The notes under the pieces were generated by a model. It made no database searches and was not told the DNA's origin. It saw only the letters and a program-made list of their open reading frames with translations. Source: Mesaphorura yosii (lineage: Eukaryota; Arthropoda; Collembola; Poduromorpha; Tullbergiidae). From it: DNA of 64,000 nt. The stretch lies in NCBI GenBank assembly GCA_009869945.1, contig WIXG01000202.1, positions 62,001-126,000 of the forward strand. Direction: 5' to 3'. Positions 40,601-52,376 of this stretch are shown in pieces. The translations under genes and the position numbers were made by a program. Position 1 is the stretch's first letter. Each line of letters opens with the position of its first letter.

Positions 40601-41518
40601 GGTGCTTCGGAGCTTAATGGAAGCCGGAAATTTGCACTTTGCATTGTTCCTCGTGCATTTTATAATCCATAAACCTTCTTCGAGCGAATTGAGCACTCAA
40701 GAAGCGAGCACTTTCGTGTACAAACAACTTAAATTTAATTTACCTGTTGCGAGTACGTCTTTTAAAGTAATTGCGAATTACGGGTGCCGAAATTAGAATT
40801 GCAGGTAGCGTCACCGCGTAGGTCGTAAATCTCCGCTTTCTCTTGTCGCAAAGTGGCGAGGTCGTGAAAGAAGTTGAGAAACTCGAAAAGGGCAGGTCGG
40901 GCTGACACGCTGAGCTAAAAATAGACATAGAATGCCTATTTGCCAATTTACGACTCGAATTCGAACGCGCATTTGCAGTTTCAGGTTCCTGACCGTCTCA
41001 CGCGACGAGCCATTGAGCACTAGCGTTTTTGCAAATGTTTTCCGTGCTTCATGTTGGCATTTTAAGGTCAGTGGACCACAAAATCGCGATCAACGGCGAT
41101 TGTTTTCCTATGGAAATCTTCCACTTGTGCGTCTCATTTCTTAGCCATTTCGGCTCCACTGCCTGACGCTTAATTAAATGCCCTGTCAATGCCAATCACC
41201 TGTCCAGATGAATAGAGCCTGAAACCCACGACCGGGTGCGTGAATTTTCAAAGAATTGCATTCTAGGCTGGTGGCCTGGAAAATTTCCTGCTCCTCACAA
41301 GTTTGACACGAGACTTCTCGCCGCCGAGCGGTCTACAAAGATTCTAGTTTGCCTTCATCATCTGCGATCAGTTGTTTATTTGTGTGCATGCGTTCGTCGG
41401 TGATCGATCTAATCGAATTAAAATTGGAATGCAAGTTCATTACGTACTATTTCGAGGTCAAAGTCCAGCCCAGCAGCCCAGAGGAGATGAGGTCTGGAAT
41501 GGCAATGGCAATACAATG

Positions 41519-41526
41519 TATAAATA
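41519..41526 (+). promoter_or_regulatory. Candidate TATA box close to the Torso-like start
   Basis: TATAAATA at 41519-41526 is a strong TATA match 408 bp upstream of the ATG at 41934. The nearest initiator-like sequence (TCAGA at about 41560) is a little too far downstream, so this is weaker than the 37573 candidate. Confidence 0.3.
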
Positions 41527-41933
41527 GCAGAGCAGCCCGTAGCATAAAACTAAAGCGGATCAGAACAGAGACGACGTACGAGTGGTATTTAATTAAATAG
41601 TGGCAAAGAAGAGCAAAAGAGAAGCAGATGTTTTGTTTACATGTTCATTCTTTCTCGCATTATGACTGCTGGCACGACGCTGGTAGATTAAATTAAAATG
41701 TGAAAATCTTGCTTTTGCCCTTGGCCTCGGCTTTCTTCGCTTTTGCGAGCGCGAACGCCCACTTTTGAAATTAATTGCAGCCACCGTCACTAAATAAACA
41801 ATCATTCATTTACTCATTAGTCTCTCGTCCTAATTGCTTTTGTGCTGTAACTTTTGTTCTCGCTCTTTCGGTTTACTGCAGGTTTCCACGCCAGCGCTCC
41901 GAATGTGAAGCCTGTGCCGTTGCCACCGAGAAA

Positions 41934-44900
41934 ATGCTGGAGCTGTTGCTCCAGCCGTATTTGCAACGGCCCTTTCACCACCACCCCCGAAAAAGCCAAC
42001 GGAGACGGCGAAAATCTGCCGCAGCAGTCGTCGTTCTTTTCCTCGTCGTCATCTGCAGCATCTTCGCAGTGCACACGCAAGCGAAGAGTCTACACAAAAG
42101 ACACCCAGCCCCAACCACAAAAGACAGAGTCCGACTCCGACGCGAGTCTCCGCCACGGCCAAATCCGTCTCGGCTGCGCCTGGACCCCCGAAATGAGACG
42201 CTGAGCTACCAAGTCGCAGTCTTCCTCGCGCAGGAAGAAGCAAAGTGCCTTGCCGAATTCGTAAGTTCGTTTCCCGCCACGGCTCGATAGGCGATATGCG
42301 CTAATTTTGACTTTCGTTTAACGATGCGTGATTTTTTTGTACTGCACTGCAGGGCGACCGTGAGAATAAATCGGCGTTGGCAGAGCCGTACGACGTGCCA
42401 AATCCTTTCACATGCAGCAGCAACAGCCCGCAGTCGGTTTCTGGAGCGCCTACGCCTGGAGTGCTGAAGTGCGAAATGGTACGTCTTACGTCAGTTCAAC
42501 CAAGCAAGCATCTCTGAGACTGTCATTGTCATCTTGCAAAGTGGAAGGTGATCACGGCACGTCAAGCCACGCTACGTCAAGCGGAGTCGATAGTCGGGTG
42601 AAGGACGAGAATATTTCCATTCAAACTTGTACGACTTCCCTACACGTACGATGAAAAGAAGAAAAACTGTCGCATTTACCTTTCACTTTACGGATATCTC
42701 GGAAATGGAAATATTCTTTCTTTATTTCGACAGCTTGAGAACAAAGTCTCGTATCTCGCTGACGGCTCCGTCAGCATCAATTTTACATTTCACGTCACGC
42801 TATTTCTATTATTGTCAATATTAATTACGCATTACGCTCAGCGCCCGCGCCTTCGCGTGCCGTGTCGTAATTTGACTTGGACGTGATGATGGAAAATTCA
42901 GTCATTATACGTTCTCGTATTTCGTATTTCTGCTTTGATAATTACTAAGCCTGTGCTTTGATGCCTGCATGGATTTGAGGATCACAAAGAAAGTAGAAAA
43001 TTCAATTTCCATTTTATGGAAAGAATCTGATTAATGTACGCGCATCTTTTGCGAAATTCCTTCCACGCCTGGTCGATCAAGGGGGCTTTCACATTTCGCG
43101 GACTATTTGAGTGTTTTTAATAATCATTCCGTCATAATCAATTCGCAGTGCCGGAGTCTGACACAGAGCCTGAGACGAAGTCGGGAGGAATGCAGCTCAT
43201 TTTGCGTAAGTTCCAATTTTTCCTGACTTTCTCCTCCGGAGTGGAGCTGCAAACTGAGCGAGCAGAAAGCAAAGTTGTGCAGAAAACGTTTATGAGACAC
43301 AGTGCAGCGAAATCAAAGCAAAGCATTGACTTGATTTCCTTTCGTCATTTTGCAGGGCCGAAATTCATTTTGTTTCAAACGCTGCGAGGCGATTCGCGAA
43401 AGGAGTTCCAACATGAGCGTGAGTTGGCTGCAAGGCGGCGGCGGGGCTGGAGAGCAACTCGAAATCGCAGACGCGGAGCCTGAAATCTTCGTTCTGGAGG
43501 AACCCCGAGTATTTTGCGAGGACGTCGTGGCGCTGGGGAACGGCGACGCTTCATTTCATGGGCCCGCGTCGTACGCGCTCCTCAACGACAACGCCCGCAA
43601 GCGTACACGAAACGACCATGAAGACGAAGAAGCTGACGCGTACTCGCCTTTTCCTTCATCGGGCAATGGCAGTGGAGCTGCTGAGGCAGGCGGCTCCGGA
43701 ATCGGCGCAGCAGGGGCCGGATCTCATTCGCTCTGTCTGATATGGAGACTGAAAACGAGAAAAGAAAAACAGGCTTCTGTTTCTTCATCAGTCGGCACTC
43801 CGCAGCAGGCACTCATTTCCGCATCTGGCAGTGGTTCTTATGAGATTCCATTTCCGGTTGTCTTTCTCGTCGAGTACCAAACGCCGGACGCTGGTGCGGA
43901 CTGGATTCTTCTGGGCAAGGTAAGCTTTAAATTTTGAAATGTTGTGTTACGTAAATATTTGCTATTGCTAACCTCACTCGGTAGTCACCAGACCGCACAG
44001 AAATAGAAATCGATCCGTTTCGTGATGCAATTCGAGATTTGTGGTTTCTACTGCCATTAATATTGATGGCAGTGCATAACTTTTGATGAGCCTTCGCGCT
44101 TACTTCTTGTCCTTACGGTTTCTTGTGGCTTCTTTTTCATCTTCTTGGCCATAAATTATCTCGGTATCTCATTTCTGGACAGTTCCAGTTCTCAAACATT
44201 TGCATATTTTATGGCTAGGAAGCATCAAGCATTTCGTGCGTGATCGCGAAAGGCAGCAAGGCAAAGAGTGATTCCTCCGAAATGGAAATGGAATATTTGA
44301 TTGAAGGGTTCATAATTAATGCGAAAATGCGAAAGCGAACGAAAGCGAAACGAAGTCTTACTCCTAACCCTTACACTTTGAAATTGATGTCGCATTTCGC
44401 AATCGTTTGAAGTCGCACTTCAAAATCGGGAGGACAAAACGGTGAAACACCAATTGATATTGACCACCACCGTTGAAAGCTGGGTCGCACATGGAATCTC
44501 GGCCGCAGTGTTTCTGCAGTGTTTCTCGTTGACATTTGACGTTTGCCTTTGCCGTATGCCAAAATACACACAATTTAAGCCAGGTTATTAAAATCCCTAG
44601 CTAAAAGGGCATGCTGTGCTGTGGTTTTTGAGAGCATTTCAAGTGCTTCTTCAATTTTCCTCTGCCAGCGTTTGAAACGTCAGCAGACTCTGAAATATTG
44701 AATAGAAAGGCTCACATCGACTCACATGTACGCATATTACTTATTTACATGGCCTTTCTTGGTGTGAACTGGCTGGAGTGGTGAATTTAAATTAATGAGC
44801 TTTAAATTAAGAAAGCTGTATTGATGTCGGACGAGGGACCTTGAGAACTGACTTTTTTTGGTTTGTCTTGCCTGCCATTTGCAGAAGCTGTCGTCCGTCC

Positions 44901-47900
44901 AGCGCCTCGGCGTGCCGTACAACTCCCGAAAGTACCGCTGGCGGGTTACGGCCGTCGGAGCGGCCGGTATGCTGTCCCGCACCCACTCACCCCTCTTCTA
45001 CATGACCCTAGACGGTTTCAAAGAGCCCGGCCCACCCTCAAGCATCTTTGTGGCGCGGGAAATTGTAAACGACGCGTCAGTCGACGTGCTCATCGGATGG
45101 GAACCTCCGCCAGGTCCGTTCACGGCGTGTGTTGCAGCGTGCTGTGTTCCTCGAAACACGAGCGTGGTCTTTATAAATTTGATCTTGAACACTGATTTTG
45201 GTCTCGTCACTTCTTCAGAGCGTCCGTGCGCCTACAAAATCAACCTTTACCCGATGGACACGATGGAGCACTACCGAACACATCGGCTTACAGTAAGTAA
45301 AAGTAAAGTTGTCCATTGTTCTGAGTCCTTGTCAAGTCGAAGTGGAGTTCCTGGAAACTTAGGTTTCGGCTTCGGCTTTGAGCCGAGGCAGATGTCCGAG
45401 TTTCCAGAATCAAAGGCGCAAGGGAAGCTCTTTGGGTCTTTGATAGTTAATAGGCTTGTAGGAGGATTAAATTTTCTGTCTGTGGGCTGTAGCTTCTTTC
45501 ATCTCGTCCACTGCATTCTCGTTTTCGTAATTCCAGGAGCCACTGGGCGTGAACTTCCACATGTTTCGCGGTCTCAAGTTTGGAAGCAAGTATGATGTGA
45601 CGATGACCTCGCGGGGAGATAATTGGCGCTACGAAAGCACGCTCAAGTCGCAAAACTTCACAACGATCAGTTGCCTGGAAGCCCATGAACACCGCTTTGA
45701 CAAATGTGGTGAGTATTTCGGCTCGGGTAACTCGGGCTCGGGTTACTTTGATCTGTTTTGCGACCTTGCGCTAATTAGCGTGTGTAATTCGATCCTTTGA
45801 TCACATTTTCCTTGTTGTCGTTCTCTTTGTCATTGACACGCCACGCCGCTGCAGACCCGCCGCCACCGAGAAACATCTCGCACCAGCTGCAGCTGGAGGA
45901 GAGGCAGCGCCTGGAATCGGACGAGCAGCAGCCGTCGAAGAGCAGCAGCAGCAACAGCAAGCTGGACGTGAAGCTGAGCTGGCTCCCTCCGCCGTACACA
46001 TCGCCCTCGAATCCGATCCTTGCCTACACTGTCAGCCTTGGCCCGCCACTCAATGAAACGGCGACCGCTTCCAACCCTAAAAACATCCTCTCCGCTGCTT
46101 TCTTCCGCATGAACCGCAACCACAACGTTCCCGGGGTAAGCAAAGCATCAAAGCACTAAGCAGAAAGAAGATTAATTTGTTCATTTGGGGCTTAATTCCT
46201 GTTTTTACCCGGAGAGACAGGCGGCTTAAGGCTCATATGAGCTGGATAGAATGTTAGAATTTAACCGCTCCGAAGAGAAAACAGACTCTTTGTACTATTT
46301 ACATACGTGGGCGAGCAAAATTTGTACAACTTGTTCTTTGATTTTGCCAACTCCATTTTCCATTTGCTATTTGCAGAACACAACGCACACTTACCTGAGC
46401 GAACTCCTGCCCAACACGCAGTACGTAGTCAAACTGACGGCGACCTCCGCCAAGGGAAAGTCGGCGCCTGTGCAGTATCACATGAGCACAAAATTGGGTA
46501 AGTAAACAGTAAATGGGCCCAAGCCTTGCTCAAGTCTGTGTAATCATCAATCACAATCTAACCGCACGAACACCTGAGAACAATGCAGACAATGGCAATG
46601 GCGCTACCGGACGTTTTCTTTTCAGCTGTCGAGAAGGAGGAGGTCGTCATGCCACAGACGAGCAACTGGCTGTACTTGTCCGTCTCAATCTCGTGCGTAA
46701 TCCTCATCCTCTTTGGCTGTCACTTTCTCCGAGTGTTTGCGCGAAAGAGGAAAGTCAAGAAAGCACGAAACCAGTATTTCCAGGTGAGCGACGCGGCACG
46801 CACCAGCACTTCTTTTGTTGTCCGTCCGTCCTCAGCTCCATCCGAGCTTTGAGTTTTGAATCCTGCTTTTGTCCCCGCAGACAATCGAGGATCGGGACGC
46901 TATTTCTGCAGACTGGTCGATCGTTCCCCTGCACGACGAATGCTACTCCCTCAGCGAGTTTTCAAAGGAGAAATGGGAGATTTCGTACGACAAGATCGTC
47001 ATGGGTGATGTTATTGGCCAGGGCGCCTTTGGCGTCGTGAGGCGGGCAGCGATGGCGCGCAAGAACTTTCTCGCGCTCGCCAAAAAGCTGCCGGGCGTCG
47101 GTTGTGGCGGGGACGTCGTGGGCGGGGCGTACGAGGCGACGGCGATGGAGACGGTCGCCGTCAAGATGCTCAAAGTCTCCGCCACGCGTGACGACCGGGA
47201 CCAGCTCATCAAGGAGATTCTGACGATGCAGAACCTCGGCTCGCACGCGCAGATTGTCAGCCTCCTTGGCGCCTGTACGAAAGGTCGGAGTCTCTGCCTC
47301 GTCATGGAATTCTGTCCAGGAGGCGATCTCCTCACTTTCCTGCGAAAGGTAGGCAGGCTTCATTTCTTCCTGACTTTCATTTGAAATCGACCTCCGAGAC
47401 TTCCAACTCTGCCTTTTCATGCCTTCTTGCCATTTCTTGCAGGTTCGTGCCAAATACTGGCCCACGCTGGGCATGGTCGACTCCGCCAGGTCACGCACAC
47501 ACCCGCCACTGCCGCAAACGAGCAACAGCGCGAGGACGTCCGTGAGCAGCACGCGAACGGCACAGAAGAGCATCGACAGCTCGCCGATTAATTACGCCGA
47601 TCTCGAAGTGCTCTCAGACGAGTATTCGTCCTCGCCCATGGGCGATAAGCACGAATGTAAGCCAGATTTTTCATTTCACGTGCGCCTGGAAAAGAAAACT
47701 GCCCGCATTTGTGGAGGTTCACTTCATTTGAAATTTGCGAGGCAGAAGCGAAAAATCACAAATTGTGAATTTATTCAAATCGAGCCAAGCCGAGCTGAGC
47801 TGAGCGGTGATTGACATTTGACAATAAAACAGATACTACTGGAAATCTGGAAATGACGTGCAGACAAAAGATTGGGGCGTATTTTCACTCGTAAATAAGC

Positions 47901-50900
47901 ACGGAATTAGAATTCTAGAAACCAAACACCGGATCAAAATTCAAAACTTGTTATTGTTTTTGGTTTTATGCCGTATCCCTTTTGCTTTTACCTTCGCAGA
48001 TGGAAACGCGCCTCGACCTGCCACAACCACGACGATGACGATGACGATGACATCGGCCTCCGCCGCGCCCGGCGTCGATTTCGAGGATGAAGACTGCCGG
48101 CCGATCGACGAGAAAGACGTGCTCTGCTACGCGCGGCAGATTGCGATGGGGATGGAGTACCTCGAGAAGAACCACATCGTCCACCGCGATCTGGCGTGCC
48201 GGAACGTCCTCCTCCTCGGCGACTACAAGCAGGTGAAGCTGTCCGACTTTGGGCTGAGTCGAGACGTGTACACGTTCCACGTGTATCACCAAAAGTCCAA
48301 CGGGAAACTGCCCATCAAGTGGATGTCCATTGAATCAATCTTCACACACGTCTTCACAAGCAAGTCGGACGTGTAAGTCAAAATTCCCACACATGCCACG
48401 CGCACACACTTTTCCAATTCTCGGTTCGCGAATGAATGGGCAGGCTCGCTCGAGTTGGCAAAATAATTCCGGGAATGAAAAGTTAAAAAAGCATAAAACG
48501 ATAACAGAACAGAGAAAACAAAGGCTGGGAAGTTGAGATCTTGATCTTGGGAAAAAACTTTTGGGACTGTACAATTGCCATTGCCATTGAATTAATTTGG
48601 AGACCTCCCACGTCAGAGTCAAAGTCAACGTCAAAAGTTATGCTGGCGGGTGGGTGACGGAAATTGCGTCGCGGCACGGAATTTGAGTAATTCCGAGTAA
48701 CAAGAAGTACTTTTGTCCAATTTAGAAGGATGAAAGTCGATGTCAAACTCTTGAGTTTCAATAATTTAATGTGACAATGGCTTGCGCACTTTTAACTTCT
48801 GTCGCGTGGAGTAGAAATTCCTTGCCTGTAGAGGTGATGTGTGCTTTTGTTAATGGAGTCTGAATGAGCTGGCATCTCCACTCTCGCAGCCGCAGCATTT
48901 TGCATTCATCTCGTCTTCTTTATAAGTGTTTCACTCCAATCTCGATTTTCGACTTTACTGCATTGTCTATTGCCTATTGTGTGTCACCGTTCTTAACTCA
49001 AGTGTCCTCGGGTCTCAATTTGTCAGATGCAAAGATGCGGATGCTGCCACGAGTAGCATGAAATTCGTATTTGAAATGCGAACGCCATACGCGAAATTCC
49101 ACTCTGGAAAATGGGGAACTTTCGATTACAGCTGAAAAGCCGAAAACTCGCTACTCACATTTTATGACAATGGCTGGCAGCAGCGGAGTGGATCGATAAA
49201 ATGAACGCAGTGATTGATTATTTCAATTATTTTAATTATTGCATTCTTCTGCCTCTCTTCTTACTGTTCTGAGTCTTGCTCATAATTAATATGATGGCAC
49301 CGCCACCGCATGCGCGTGGCACGTGCAGCGTGTAGCTTAGAGTTACTTTCATTAATTAATCCTTACCTGAGCCTATTGCCTTTGCTTCTCCTGCAGCTGG
49401 AGCTATGGAATTCTGCTCTGGGAGCTGGTCACACTCGGAGGAACGCCGTACCCCGGCCTCGGTAACACGGAGCTCTTTCAAGTGCTCAAATCTGGCTACC
49501 GCATGGAACGACCTGACAACTGCTCCGAGGAGCTGTAAGTGAATGCAAATATTTTCGTACGCTGTTACTTTCGGAAAGATTTCGACCAGGCAAAAATAAA
49601 CCAAACAGAATGAAAAAGAAAGAAAAGATTACAAGTTCATTTGCTGCTGCTGTGGCTGCGGTTTTTTTTACGATTTCTGTTTCCCAACCGGATTTAATTA
49701 AAGTGCTTTCCCAGCATACTTTCACTCTGCAGCTGTGACGTACGAATTGTTTACATTTGTTTCGATGCCCCACACGAAATGAGATATTTTGCGAATGTTC
49801 CGGACAAAGAATGAAGTATGAGAAATATCTTTCCAAATTCCAGCTTTACAGATTGTGTAATAGTTTTTTGTACGCTAATCGCCAATCATTCATGTACAGG
49901 GTGGCAAATAATTAGTGACCCCCACCCCGCAGCCAATTCTGGTAAATTTAGGCACAAGTGCCATATATTAATCGAAAGCTTATGTCCAAGCGGATTTAGA
50001 TCCAAAGTTTCAGATCAGTTGGACCACAGGTGCCGAAGTTATAAGCATTTTAGTGCAAGAAACATTAACGCGATTTGTTTATTTTTAGGAAAAAATCGTT
50101 TTGCTTCTTAACAAAAAGAAAAAATTATTAACAAAGCATTGGCAAAAATTGATTTCTTTAAGTGATCATAAAATCGACAAGGATAGTCCAGTCAATCTGA
50201 AAATTTGCACACGTATGCTGCTTGACACGGGCTATCCAACGATATGATTCACATGTACCTACCTACTCCAGATTTGGCTGTGGGGTGGGGGTCACTAATT
50301 ATTTGTCACCCTGTAGCTAATTATATTAACTACGTAATTTTACATGCAAAAATGGCCAGCCTGTTTTGTAGCGACTCTCAATGGAATGGAAAATTCCGTG
50401 ACAGGTTCTAAAAATAGCGGATGTGCACTTTATTAGGCTTCCAGCATGATCCCCGTCATCATCATAAAATCGACTAAACGACACAAAGCGTCATGGCTTA
50501 TTATGATGAGCAAACGTGACAAAAGACTGGAACATGAAACTTGGAATGGAGAGGAAATTCCGACATCAATCTTCATGTTTTAGCATTTCCATCCATGCAT
50601 GCCAGGATGCGGGTGACAGACGCATGCAGTTTAGTTTCCAGCGACAAACCGCAGAAACAGAAAGCCTTCGTGACGTATAACGCAGTTCTGCGGCTGAATC
50701 TGAAATTCCAGCTTCAAGCACGTGCGAGCCAAACACGAAGTAGAAGTACAAGCACGAACTTTCTCTATTACGTTAAGCTATGGTGATCTTTCTTTTATTA
50801 CGCTCCATCGCGTCGGCTCCGTATGCGTCTTTCTCCTTTTATTACTCTGCTCCAGTGACACTGATCAATGGAGCGTGCAAATTGGTCGGCCTTCCACCGT

Positions 50901-51842
50901 ATTCAGACAGAGTATTTTAATGGCGTTGTTATCGTGTGATCTGCTTTCTACCGTTTCAGATACGCTCTGATGAAAAAGTGCTGGCGGACTGCTCCCGCGT
51001 CCCGACCAAATTTCACGGAGCTGCGTCGCTACGTCGAGACGATGATGGATGCCGCCGAGCCGAGTCTCTACCTTTCACTCATGGCTGACTTGCCTACGGA
51101 TTACTTTCACATCAACAGGTAGCGTAGCTCGTAACAATTCCGTGAAAATTTGAACTTTACTTTTATATTATGTTTGTAACATTTATTGTGCAGAGAGGAT
51201 CTTCTTCACAGCCATGCGCGATTGGATGATGAGGGCGTTTCCGGTTCGAAGGACAGCGTGAGCGCCAGCAATTCGACCTCGAACCTGAAGCGGTCCCTCC
51301 AGCAACAGCAGCAGTTTAGCGAAAGCCAAGGTGAAAGTCGTAAGCACGCTAAAACAGCCGCTGGGTTTGGCGCGGACGTTGCTGAGAAAAGAGGTGGAAA
51401 AACAAAAACAAGCTCCACCGCAGGAAGAGAAAGTCAAAGCCAACCGAAACCGGATCCTGAAGCGACGTCGTATTTGCATGTTGACGGTGAAAGCATTGCA
51501 AATATAAGTGAAATCAGTGAAAGCATGAGCAGCAGTTGTTTACCGTCTCTGAAGAAAGGAGAAGAAAAAGGAAAGACGACTGCAGTGGGGAGCCCGCGGG
51601 CACGAGAAAAGAAAGCGGTGAACGAAGAAGACGAAGACGATGCTCAGCAGAGTTTGATAAAATCGAGAGATGCGGCAAGGCCAAAACCGCCGCCGCCGAG
51701 CCTGCAGCTGGAAAACAACATCGACAAAAATTGCAGCAACGGCAATGGCTTTCGGAGGCCAGGCTCCGGCGCTTGCAGGTCTCTGAAGGAGGCGGCCAAC
51801 TCCGTGATCATCATCGAGAACAAAACTTACGACTTGATTTAA
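41934..51842 (+). CDS. Receptor tyrosine kinase with FN3-like ectodomain and split kinase, Torso-like
   Basis: Single-pass receptor kinase, 1369 residues. Sixteen exons: 41934-42260, 42353-42478, 43149-43205, 43356-43919, 44885-45113, 45219-45292, 45537-45708, 45855-46135, 46377-46497, 46626-46783, 46881-47348, 47443-47656, 48000-48372, 49397-49534, 50960-51118, 51194-51842; phases all close. A basic start precedes a signal peptide ([18 protein letters not shown]). Exons 3-4 hold a cysteine cluster, and exons 4-9 hold FN3-like repeats. The membrane span is in exon 10 (about residues 664-686). The kinase has GQGAFG (about 749-754), AVKML (Lys about 798), a roughly 100-residue low-complexity insert from exons 12-13, HRDLACRN (Asp about 994), [22 protein letters not shown] and LGGTPYP, so all catalytic residues are present. 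An extra Gly-rich stretch separates the glycine loop from the Lys. The 216-residue tail ends in a Tyr motif (NKTYDLI). The activation segment and FN3 ectodomain fit Torso, the PTTH receptor, best. A PDGFR/VEGFR-related kinase remains possible. Confidence 0.88.
49895..50315. mobile_element. Tc1/mariner-type MITE with TA target duplication in intron 14
   Basis: A 417-bp element (49897-50313) is bounded by near-perfect inverted repeats. The left end begins CAGGGTGGCAAATAATTAGT and continues GACCCCCACCCC; the right end reads the same on the other strand with one change (GGTGACAAAT). The similarity extends over about 45 bp through CAGCCAA and TCTGG. It is flanked by TA on both sides (49895-49896, 50314-50315), the target duplication of Tc1/mariner elements. 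There is no transposase frame, so it is non-autonomous. It sits in the 1.4-kb intron 14 of the Torso-like gene and does not touch the splice sites. Confidence 0.85.
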
Positions 51843-52117
51843 TATTGCTCGCAAAGACTTTGAAGATCTCGTTCGCCAAATATTTTTTATCGATTTCATT
51901 AACGACGGTCGCCATTCCAGATAAGACGGGCTTCGAAGCGTTGACTACCTCTTGAGTTTTTTTAAGTGTTTATATTAATTGTAAGACAGAAACTTGCAAT
52001 TTGTCGAATTGTACCTGTCTCACTTTGTGTACCTTTAATGAAGCTAATTTGGTGCGTGCTACGATGAAAGGCATTACAAAAACGAACTCTTGTGACCTGT
52101 ACAAAAGAACCTGGTGA

Positions 52118-52123
52118 AATAAA
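52118..52123 (+). terminator. Poly(A) signal of the Torso-like gene
   Basis: AATAAA lies 276 nt after the TAA stop codon and is the first in the 3' region. The convergent neighbour has its own signal at 52351-52346 on the minus strand, about 225 bp away. Confidence 0.55.
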
Positions 52124-52345
52124 TACGAGAAAGGCGCAAAATGCGAAATGCTTGGCCATGATTTCTGGCACCAAAATTACGAGGAGGCAGATGAGAAAGA
52201 TGAGCGGTGAATTTGTAGGGAAAGTTTGTTGAAAGAACAAAAGACAAAGTTTTGCATACAAATTAACAAACGCACGTCAAGACTTGCGCGAGTGAATTTT
52301 AATTGCTTGGCATTATTATTTTGTTTCGGAAGAACTCAAGTACTG

Positions 52346-52351
52346 TTTATT
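52346..52351 (-). terminator. Poly(A) signal of the astacin-like/DM9 gene
   Basis: Minus-strand AATAAA, 26 nt after the TGA stop codon of the gene at 52377-53880, predicts a very short 3' UTR. Confidence 0.55.
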
Positions 52352-52376
52352 CTTATTTAACTAGCCTTTCAACGTT

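Larger units (their letters stand above)
35269..41933. other. Long intergenic / 5' regulatory interval before the Torso-like gene
   Basis: About 6.7 kb without a gene I can support. Near its left end are the DECR 3' UTR and poly(A) signal (35428-35433). Several short frames (35662-36069, 36604-36825, 37202-37579, 38708-39001) have no recognisable domain and no usable splice partners. Two candidate core promoters on the + strand lie at 37573 and 41519, so untranslated leader exons of the Torso-like gene probably sit here. No RNA gene or TE terminus was found. Confidence 0.5.

Noticed and set aside
42412-42654. 80-codon frame overlapping Torso-like exon 2
   Set aside because: The other frame continues the phase from exon 1 and ends at a good donor; this one has no splice partner.
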